Assembly (NCBI GenBank): GCA_937907205.1
Contig: CALESE010000107.1
Span: 1-5,725 of the forward strand
DNA: 5,725 bases
Reading direction: 5' to 3'
Source: an uncultured Romboutsia sp.
Lineage (GTDB): Bacteria; Bacillota; Clostridia; Peptostreptococcales; Peptostreptococcaceae
The notes under the pieces were generated by a model that saw nothing but the letters and a program-made list of their open reading frames with translations, made no database searches and was not told the DNA's origin. The position numbers and the translations under genes were made by a program. Positions 1 to 4,637 of this stretch are shown here, piece by piece; positions within the stretch are counted from its first letter, which is position 1, and every line of letters begins with the position of its first letter.

Positions 1-55
1 CTAAGGCTTACGCCTATTTTTAGCATTTTATCACTAAAAATCTTTATAAAAAAGG

Positions 56-91
56 AAATAGCCATCTTATATAACTTAAAAATGGCTATTT
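56..91 (-). terminator. Probable intrinsic terminator of the trk operon
   Basis: Positions 56-65 (aaatagccat) are perfectly complementary to 82-91 (atggctattt), giving a 10-bp stem with a 16-nt loop. Read on the minus strand, the stem is followed by CCTTTTTTATAAAG, a usable U-tract. The loop is long for a strong terminator, but this is the only hairpin with a T-run after the last gene of the operon. On the plus strand the stem runs into only four T's, so it may work weakly in that direction too. Confidence 0.6.
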
Positions 92-105
92 TGTCTACAA
101 TCTGA

Positions 106-125
106 AACTAGATTTTTATCTAGTT
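106..125 (-). other. Small hairpin at the stop codon of the last trk-operon gene
   Basis: Positions 106-113 (aactagat) pair perfectly with 118-125 (atctagtt) around a 4-nt loop. On the minus strand the stem begins on the TGA stop codon of the exported OB-fold-like protein. No T-tract follows, so it is unlikely to terminate alone. It could protect the mRNA 3' end or act together with the hairpin at 56-91. Confidence 0.4.
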
Positions 126-619
126 CAATTGCTTTTATTCTTTTTGTATAAAATACTGCTTACTGAAAAAGAAATCATTATAAGCCCAATAGATATTATT
201 AATTTATAGCTTGGTAATTCTGGCTCTATTTTTATACCAGCTTTTATTACATTTACATTTATAGCATGAATATCTGTATCACCATTGTGTTCTATACAAG
301 ATTTATTATATTTCCCTTCAACTTCTATAGTATCTCCTAATTTATTATATCCACCATATAACTTTACCTTTTTAGCATCATTTTTTTTCATATATATACC
401 AATTGAATTAGTTGTATCATTTATGTTTATCCAACTATAATTCCCTCTATATAACTCTTCTCCAATAGATTCACCTTCAACTTTGACTATTGTATTATTA
501 TATATTTTAGATTCCATAATTAAATCATTTATACTTATGGTATCTGCATTAATTTTAATTGGTGTAAAAAAATATACTAAAATAATTATTATTGAAATTT
601 TTTTTATCTTTTCATACAT
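125..619 (-). CDS. Exported OB-fold-like protein with C-terminal membrane anchor, coupled to TrkH
   Basis: I do not recognise a named family. The 164-residue product starts with a signal sequence: K4-K7, then a hydrophobic stretch at about 8-19, with likely cleavage after INA at 23-25. A beta-rich domain at about 28-126 follows. Its pattern (NTIVKVEGE, a YSWININD strand, IGIYMKK, LGDTIEVEGKY) resembles small bacterial OB-fold domains; this is a pattern match, not a proven homology. Residues 138-158 form a transmembrane helix followed by a short KKNKSN tail. The predicted topology is therefore an outward-facing domain anchored at its C terminus. The ATG at 619-617 lies inside the end of trkH (16-nt overlap), with GAGGGG about 11 nt upstream, so translation is probably coupled to trkH. 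An accessory role for the potassium channel is inferred from that coupling only. No catalytic motif is visible. The stop is TGA at 127-125. Confidence 0.85.
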   Translation of the reverse strand: MYEKIKKISIIIILVYFFTPIKINADTISINDLIMESKIYNNTIVKVEGESIGEELYRGNYSWININDTTNSIGIYMKKNDAKKVKLYGGYNKLGDTIEVEGKYNKSCIEHNGDTDIHAINVNVIKAGIKIEPELPSYKLIISIGLIMISFSVSSILYKKNKSN

Positions 620-2130
620 ATACTTTTAATCCCCTCAAATGAATATCCTATAAGAACAAATACAGCCATAAATTCTAGTCTTGCTACATACATAGCAAAC
701 ACATAATAAACTTTAAGTAAAATAGGCATTGTTGGAGATGTAACACCTATTGATAAACCTACATTTCCTACTATTGATGCTGATTCAAATGCAGATTGAG
801 TTATAGGATAGTTATAATAACAACCAATTAATGTACCTACTAAAAACAATATTATATAGCAAAATATAATTATGGCACTTGATTTAATTACTTCACTATC
901 TAATACATGATCCTTTATATTATGAAATTTAAATGTTTTAATTCTTCGTTCTGATACTAAAGATTCTTTTATATTAGATACAAAACCTTTAAACACAATC
1001 GAAAGTCTTAAAATTTTCATACCTCCTGATGTAGAACATGCACACCCCCCTATTAGCATAACAATCACTAAGATTATTATGTTGAAATCCCCCCATTCAA
1101 AAGCAAATTGACTAGCATATGAATTCATAAATCCTGTAGTTGATTGAGCTGAAAGTAAAGTAAATATACTTTTTCTAAAAGTTGATATAAAATCTGGATA
1201 TAAATTTAAATTATTAATACCTTTAGTTAAAAAAAATGCTCCTATAAATATACTTATCAAAAATGTTTTTATCTCTATATTTTTAAATACTTCTTTGCTA
1301 TTTGCTTTTAGTATACAATAATGAAAACCAAAGTTTATAGAACCTACCATCAAAAATATTGTTGCTATTATTTCATAAGAAAAACTATGATAGTACATAA
1401 TATTTTGACTCATTGGAGCAAAACCTGAAGTAGACCATGCTGAAGATATTATACAATATGCATGGTAAATAGCTCTAAGTGGAGATATTCCTATTTTAAT
1501 ACCAGTTATAAAAAGCATAAATGTTCCAACAGCTAAAAATAAAATACCTATAATCCATATAAGTTTACTGGTATTTCGAGTGCTTGGCAAAAGTTCTACA
1601 TCTTTTCCTTCTGCAACATACATTTTGTATGCACCTTGTGTTTTCTTAGTTAAAAATGTCATTGCTAAAACTACCATTCCTTGTGATCCTAAAAATGTTA
1701 TTGTGTGTCTCCACATATTTAAACTTATACTTATATGATCTAAATCCTGTATTAAAAATACACCTGTTGTTGTAAAACCACTCATAACATCAAATATAGC
1801 ATCTAAAAAAGACATCATATGGCCACTTAAATAATATGGTATAGCTGCAAGTACTATAAGTGTTAACCAAGCTAAAGATACTATAATTAAACCATGTCTC
1901 CATTCTACATAGTAATTTTCTTTATCATTTTTACCATATACCATTAATAAAAATCCAACTATAAACGATATATTTATACTTATTATAAAATCTATAAGTG
2001 GCTCATATTCTTTGCACATAAGTGCAACTACAATTGGAATTAACATAAAAAATGAACTTCCAACTACTATATATCCACAATAATAACTTATAATTTTTAA
2101 GTCACTTGTATTACGTTTACTTCTTAACAT
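604..2130 (-). CDS. trkH: TrkH-family potassium uptake channel subunit
   Basis: This is an integral membrane K+ channel subunit of the TrkH/KtrB superfamily. I chose the ATG at 2130 (508 residues) because AGGTGGGGG sits 5 nt upstream; a GTG at 2142 would add four residues but lies inside that site. Four pore repeats are visible, with filter segments TTTGV (about 120-124), STSGF (233-237), STTGF (330-334) and NVGLS (456-460). The third repeat carries GGCACSTSGGMK (361-372), corresponding to the conserved intramembrane gating loop of the family. Two extra N-terminal membrane helices before the first pore repeat fit the 10-helix TrkH form rather than the 8-helix KtrB form, as does the length. 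YVARLE near the C terminus matches the usual GRLE motif. An oddity is WRH...LGSQG (140-151), where many relatives have GGMG. It lies downstream of two RCK genes, its expected gating partners, and overlaps the next gene. Family assignment is secure; ion selectivity is inferred. Confidence 0.95.
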   Translation of the reverse strand: MLRSKRNTSDLKIISYYCGYIVVGSSFFMLIPIVVALMCKEYEPLIDFIISINISFIVGFLLMVYGKNDKENYYVEWRHGLIIVSLAWLTLIVLAAIPYYLSGHMMSFLDAIFDVMSGFTTTGVFLIQDLDHISISLNMWRHTITFLGSQGMVVLAMTFLTKKTQGAYKMYVAEGKDVELLPSTRNTSKLIWIIGILFLAVGTFMLFITGIKIGISPLRAIYHAYCIISSAWSTSGFAPMSQNIMYYHSFSYEIIATIFLMVGSINFGFHYCILKANSKEVFKNIEIKTFLISIFIGAFFLTKGINNLNLYPDFISTFRKSIFTLLSAQSTTGFMNSYASQFAFEWGDFNIIILVIVMLIGGCACSTSGGMKILRLSIVFKGFVSNIKESLVSERRIKTFKFHNIKDHVLDSEVIKSSAIIIFCYIILFLVGTLIGCYYNYPITQSAFESASIVGNVGLSIGVTSPTMPILLKVYYVFAMYVARLEFMAVFVLIGYSFEGIKSICMKR

Positions 2131-2135
2131 TAAAT

Positions 2136-2144
2136 CCCCCACCT
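2136..2144 (-). promoter_or_regulatory. Ribosome binding site that fixes the trkH start
   Basis: AGGTGGGGG on the minus strand lies 5 nt before the ATG at 2130. It makes that ATG the better start than the in-frame GTG at 2142, which falls within the site. The site directly abuts the TAG stop (2145-2143) of the possible small upstream ORF, so ribosomes finishing that ORF would be placed at trkH. Confidence 0.75.
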
Positions 2145-2250
2145 ATATAATATACGTCATACAAAATAAGGCTAATAATATTATAAATATTCCTATTATC
2201 TCCTTTATAATCCCAATAACCACATTTTTTATTTTAAGAATAATAATCAC
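2143..2250 (-). CDS. Possible small hydrophobic membrane peptide between trkA and trkH
   Basis: The 144-nt gap between the second trkA and trkH holds an open frame from GTG at 2250 to TAG at 2143, encoding 35 residues. The product has a short basic N-terminal part (LKIKN) and one long hydrophobic stretch with a K-E pair inside it (IGIIKEIIGIFIILLALF), ending in CMTYII. AGGTGAT, a perfect 7-base match to the anti-Shine-Dalgarno, covers 2252-2246. It overlaps the GTG, so it cannot serve that codon well, but it would suit an AUU codon at 2241-2239, which gives 32 residues. The stop touches the trkH ribosome binding site. Single-helix peptides beside potassium transporters are known (KdpF in the Kdp system), so an accessory subunit is possible. 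Against it, a run of ATA/ATT/TTA codons looks hydrophobic by chance in DNA this AT-rich, and no ordinary ATG or TTG start is available. I see no sequence relationship to KdpF itself. Confidence 0.35.
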   Translation of the reverse strand: MIIILKIKNVVIGIIKEIIGIFIILLALFCMTYII

Positions 2251-2252
2251 CT
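2246..2252 (-). promoter_or_regulatory. Orphan Shine-Dalgarno sequence downstream of the second trkA
   Basis: AGGTGAT on the minus strand is fully complementary to the 3' end of bacterial 16S rRNA. No ATG, GTG or TTG stands at the usual distance after it; the next ATG, about 20 nt on, opens a frame of only a few codons. In-frame ATT codons follow at 2244-2242 and 2241-2239. Either an AUU start is used for the small hydrophobic ORF, or the match is fortuitous. Confidence 0.4.
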
Positions 2253-2274
2253 ATCTTATAAAGTTTTATTTGAT

Positions 2275-2955
2275 TTAGCTAAATAATGCTTCTTCTAACG
2301 GAGAATATATAAATTGACTTTTACTTTTTACATTTATACTATCTGTTACTATAACAACTTTATCATTTTCTTTTAATAATAAATCTCCTTTTGGATATAT
2401 AACTTCTGAATCTCGATAAATATATAAAATTACAAATTCCATAGGCATAACTATATCTTTTATATATTTATTACACCAAGATATATTTTTATCTATATAA
2501 ATTTCAGCTAAAACCATATTCCCTCTTTCAAAAATTTGAAGTATCCTTACCTGTTCGCTCTCAAATTCCCAATCTATTAAGTTACTTATAACCTCAGTGC
2601 TACAAACAGTCTTATCAACAGCTAGCCTTTTGAATACATATTGATTTTTAGGATTGTTTACCCTAGCAATTGTTTCTTGTATATTAAAATTTTCCTTTGC
2701 AACTTCACATATTACTAAGTTCTCTTCATCTTTTCCTGTTGCTGCTACTACAACATCTGCAATATCTATATCTGCATCCTTTAATACTTCTATATCTGTT
2801 CCATCTCCATATATTATGTCTATATCTAATTTGTTTGATATTTTATTGCATACTTCTTTGCTTTTTTCTATAAGAGTTACATCATGTCTTCTATTTAATA
2901 AATTCTTTGCAAGGTAAAATCCTACCTTTCCTCCTCCTATGACTATAATTTTCAT
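2275..2955 (-). CDS. trkA: TrkA/KtrA-like potassium channel regulator (RCK_N plus RCK_C)
   Basis: This is a cytoplasmic gating-ring subunit for a Trk/Ktr potassium channel, 226 residues, the usual length of a single-repeat KtrA/TrkA protein. RCK_N (about 1-120) is a Rossmann domain with the dinucleotide-binding GGGKVG at 7-12, an acidic residue ending strand 2 (E30), and GDGTD at 50-54. A helical linker follows. RCK_C spans about 145-205, with the typical P-x-G-D (188-191) and a final ENDKVVIV strand. In the family, RCK_N binds NAD(H) or ATP/ADP and RCK_C can bind c-di-AMP; neither ligand can be assigned here from sequence alone. The ATG at 2955 has AAGGGG 6 nt upstream, and the site overlaps the TAA of the preceding trkA-like gene, only 10 nt away, so the two RCK proteins should be made together. 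trkH follows after 144 nt. Confidence 0.93.
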   Translation of the reverse strand: MKIIVIGGGKVGFYLAKNLLNRRHDVTLIEKSKEVCNKISNKLDIDIIYGDGTDIEVLKDADIDIADVVVAATGKDEENLVICEVAKENFNIQETIARVNNPKNQYVFKRLAVDKTVCSTEVISNLIDWEFESEQVRILQIFERGNMVLAEIYIDKNISWCNKYIKDIVMPMEFVILYIYRDSEVIYPKGDLLLKENDKVVIVTDSINVKSKSQFIYSPLEEALFS

Positions 2956-2965
2956 ATATTACCCC

Positions 2966-3358
2966 TTATACTCTAGATTTTATAGCTTCTATACCTAATT
3001 TAATTGGACTTATGTAATCTATACCTAATGATTTATATATATGTTCTTTATTTACATCAGAAACCTTTGCTATTACTTTTTTTACATCAAATATTTTTTT
3101 TGCCATTTGGCATGATGTTATATTTATACTATCATTTTGAGTTAATGCTAAAAATAAATCACATTCTTCTATTCCAGCTTCTTTTAATATATCAATATCG
3201 TATTCTACTCCTACTATTCTTAAAGCATTAAACCCTGTACCTAATAATTCTAATCGTTCTTTGTTTTTATCAATTATAACTACATCATGACCATTATCTA
3301 CAAATTCCTTAGCTACTGATGAACCAACTTTACCACATCCTGCGATTATTATATACAA
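2966..3358 (-). CDS. trkA: TrkA-like protein with RCK_N domain only
   Basis: A soluble Rossmann-fold regulator of about 130 residues, first gene of the trk operon. It carries GCGKVG at 7-12, D30 at the end of strand 2 (VVIIDKN), and the family pattern through IAKVSDVNKE (95-104). It stops at ...IKLGIEAIKSRV, just where the linker to RCK_C would begin, so it is a complete RCK_N domain without the C domain. I place the start at TTG 3358: GAGGTG lies 6 nt upstream, and the protein then begins MYIIIAGCGKVG, as TrkA proteins normally do. A GTG at 3367 would add three residues but sits within the ribosome binding site. E. coli TrkA is one chain with two RCK repeats; here the role may be divided between this protein and the adjacent 226-residue one. 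Nothing suggests truncation by frameshift, because the stop forms part of the next gene's ribosome binding site. Confidence 0.88.
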   Translation of the reverse strand: MYIIIAGCGKVGSSVAKEFVDNGHDVVIIDKNKERLELLGTGFNALRIVGVEYDIDILKEAGIEECDLFLALTQNDSINITSCQMAKKIFDVKKVIAKVSDVNKEHIYKSLGIDYISPIKLGIEAIKSRV

Positions 3359-3362
3359 ATTA

Positions 3363-3370
3363 CCCACCTC
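3363..3370 (-). promoter_or_regulatory. Ribosome binding site that selects a TTG start
   Basis: GAGGTGGG on the minus strand precedes TTG at 3358-3356; six bases separate GAGGTG from that codon. The upstream in-frame GTG (3367-3365) is part of the site itself and is therefore unlikely to be the initiator. Confidence 0.7.
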
Positions 3371-3393
3371 GTAATTTTAATTATCTTAAATGT

Positions 3394-3399
3394 ATTATA
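3394..3399 (-). promoter_or_regulatory. Possible -10 element of the trk operon promoter
   Basis: The minus strand has a perfect TATAAT about 35 nt before the TTG start of the first trk gene. No convincing -35 hexamer lies 16-18 nt upstream (GGATAT or AGGATA). In DNA this rich in A and T, a lone TATAAT is weak evidence. The site lies at the edge of the decayed metallopeptidase fragment, so the promoter region may be partly recruited from that remnant. I see no c-di-AMP riboswitch in this short leader. Confidence 0.35.
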
Positions 3400-3430
3400 T
3401 TAAATCTTTATTTTATATATCCTTCTTTTA

Positions 3431-3610
3431 CATAAAAATTATAAGATACTATTAGCTCAAATTAATATTGTTGATTATGTAATTGTTCACGAACTATGCC
3501 ATCTTAAAGAAATGAATCATTCTGAAAAATTTTGGAATTTGGTTGAAAGTATTGATTATAAATTAAGAAAATAATGGCTTAAATATAATGGATATAAATT
3601 TAGGCTATGA
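3431..3610 (+). pseudogene. C-terminal remnant of a YgjP-type (DUF45) zinc metallopeptidase
   Basis: In the plus-strand frame through 3434-3610 the translation reads [15 protein letters not shown], then [31 protein letters not shown], a TAA stop at 3572-3574, and then WLKYNGYKFRL with TGA at 3608-3610. This matches from memory the C terminus of YgjP-like metallopeptidases (N-W-[KR]-L-x-L-A-P...IDYVVVHELCHL...NHS..FW...DYK..KKWLK.NG). The zinc ligands of HELCH (3488-3502) and the downstream histidine of NHS (3518-3520) are kept. The in-frame TAA falls where a lysine codon (AAA) is expected, so a single base change may account for it. The N-terminal half is missing; the frame upstream shows no family resemblance before about 3431 and meets a stop at 3401-3403. 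No start codon or ribosome binding site is available. It is the only visible coding trace on the plus strand, lying between the trk operon and the PIG-L gene. Confidence 0.8.
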
Positions 3611-3630
3611 TGTAATCATAGCCTAAATTT
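3596..3630 (-). terminator. Perfect 15-bp dyad, probable bidirectional terminator
   Basis: Positions 3596-3610 (aaatttaggctatga) are the exact reverse complement of 3616-3630, with a 5-nt loop (tgtaa). On the minus strand the stem overlaps the TAA stop of the PIG-L gene, and its A/T ends supply an AAATTT tail. On the plus strand its left arm encodes the last codons and stop of the metallopeptidase remnant. This suggests a terminator once shared by two convergent genes. Neither side carries a long pure T-run, so its efficiency is uncertain. Confidence 0.7.
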
Positions 3631-4435
3631 AATAAATACTTAATATAGAAGTAAGACTTGGATCTTTTAATAGATAATCAAAATAACTATGAGCAGATGT
3701 ATATCCTATCCCAAATTTGTTATTTTTCTCATCAACTACTTTATACTCATCACAAGCTCTTTTTATTTTTTCATAATTATTCTTATTGTTTACTTCATAT
3801 ATTATTCTATATTTTATTGGTATATCATTTATATATTTTGGTTTTATAAAATACATTACATCTTTTACTTTATTATCTTTGCTAAGTTTTTTTAAAACTT
3901 GACCATTTTTTCTATGCATTTCATGGTTATCAAATTTATAATGATGTGCAATTTGAGTTACACTATCAAATTTATTTTCAAATTCAATTATAGTTTTTTC
4001 CATTAAATCATAATGTGCTCCAGGAGTTTTATCTATATCTGATAATATTATTATATTTTCTTTTTTTATACCTATTTGCTTAAGTGCATTCTTAAATTCA
4101 TTATTTCTTAATTCTACTTTTTCTTCTATACTTAAATCTTTAATTTTTTTATTATGATTAAATACATTAACTCCAGAACCATCTGAAACTAATGTAATAT
4201 ATACATTATCAGCACCACATTGTTCTATTGCTTTTATTATAGCACTTCCAGCCCATAAAATCTCATCATCCTGATGTTGAGGATAAAATACTACATGTTC
4301 TTTAAACTTTCTATCATATGTTCCTTCGATTTTATCTTGACTGTTGTTTTTATAGATTCTATATCCATAAAAAGATATAATTATTATTAAAGATAAACTA
4401 CATAATATTTTAAATACTTTTTTATCCATTTTCAT
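3629..4435 (-). CDS. Membrane-anchored PIG-L/LmbE-family deacetylase
   Basis: A zinc-dependent de-N-acetylase of the PIG-L superfamily, 268 residues from the ATG at 4435. The N terminus has basic residues, then a hydrophobic segment (about 9-25, CSLSLIIIISFYGY), and no clear cleavage site, so a signal anchor with the enzyme domain outside is likely. The family motif appears as PQHQDDE at 52-58 (usually AHPDDE), with H54 and D57 as expected metal ligands and D56 or its neighbour as the base. The second metal motif is DNHEMH at 169-174. TLVSDGSG (81-88) matches the conserved strand after the first helix. The family deacetylates GlcNAc-containing substrates, such as GlcNAc-PI or glycans; the substrate here is unknown. 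The start is uncertain: GTG 4438, ATG 4435 and ATG 4429 are in frame, and the only Shine-Dalgarno-like sequence is a weak AGTGAT. It lies downstream of pgdA with a terminator between them, so it is probably transcribed separately. Confidence 0.88.
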   Translation of the reverse strand: MKMDKKVFKILCSLSLIIIISFYGYRIYKNNSQDKIEGTYDRKFKEHVVFYPQHQDDEILWAGSAIIKAIEQCGADNVYITLVSDGSGVNVFNHNKKIKDLSIEEKVELRNNEFKNALKQIGIKKENIIILSDIDKTPGAHYDLMEKTIIEFENKFDSVTQIAHHYKFDNHEMHRKNGQVLKKLSKDNKVKDVMYFIKPKYINDIPIKYRIIYEVNNKNNYEKIKRACDEYKVVDEKNNKFGIGYTSAHSYFDYLLKDPSLTSILSIY

Positions 4436-4516
4436 CACTGCTTATATATTTTGTCATTATTATTTTTACTCACTTTCAGTAGTATTCTCTTAAATTTATA
4501 ATTTGTTGATATATTA

Positions 4517-4544
4517 TTTATATTATTCTTCCTAAAAATTTCAA
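4517..4544 (-). promoter_or_regulatory. Predicted sigma-A promoter of the PIG-L gene
   Basis: On the minus strand, TTGAAA (4544-4539) and TATAAA (4522-4517) are separated by 16 nt, giving a likely start near 4510 and a 5' leader of roughly 75 nt. The upstream pgdA terminator at 4606-4629 supports independent transcription. Confidence 0.5.
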
Positions 4545-4600
4545 ATTTATTTATAGGTGATAGTTATAAACTAATATTAATTAAATAGTATCATTTAAAA

Positions 4601-4629
4601 TAAAACCGATGTAATAAAAATTACATCGG
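4601..4629 (-). terminator. Intrinsic terminator of pgdA
   Basis: Positions 4606-4615 (ccgatgtaat) pair perfectly with 4620-4629 around a 4-nt loop. Read on the minus strand, the stem is followed by TTTTATTTT. It begins 9 nt after the pgdA stop codon. Stem, loop and T-tract are all typical. Confidence 0.85.
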
Positions 4630-4637
4630 CATATATA

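Noticed and set aside
4..21. Small hairpin AGGC-TTAC-GCCT followed by ATTTTT on the plus strand
   Set aside because: A 4-bp stem at the window edge is too short to call a terminator; it might be part of a signal for a plus-strand gene before the window, which cannot be seen.
2654..2917. 87-codon plus-strand open frame
   Set aside because: It lies wholly antisense to the well-supported trkA gene; its Ser/Ile/Phe-rich product and lack of a ribosome binding site mark it as a shadow.
3004..3231. 75-codon plus-strand open frame
   Set aside because: Antisense to the RCK_N-only gene; a leucine/tyrosine-rich low-complexity product typical of shadow frames in AT-rich DNA.
3359..3430. c-di-AMP (ydaO-type) or other riboswitch leader before the trk operon
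   Set aside because: Potassium transporter genes are often controlled this way in Firmicutes, but the region is short, AT-rich and lacks the GC-containing conserved blocks of that riboswitch; the next stretch upstream is metallopeptidase remnant.
3658..3895. Two overlapping plus-strand open frames of 63 and 68 codons
   Set aside because: Both lie antisense to the PIG-L gene, overlap each other in different frames and encode only hydrophobic low-complexity sequence.
4435..4563. Minus-strand open stretch of about 42 codons whose TGA overlaps the PIG-L ATG (TGATG)
   Set aside because: The overlap looks like translational coupling, but the frame has no usable start except a GTG giving 12 residues, the product is Lys/Asn-rich low complexity, and the predicted PIG-L promoter lies inside it.
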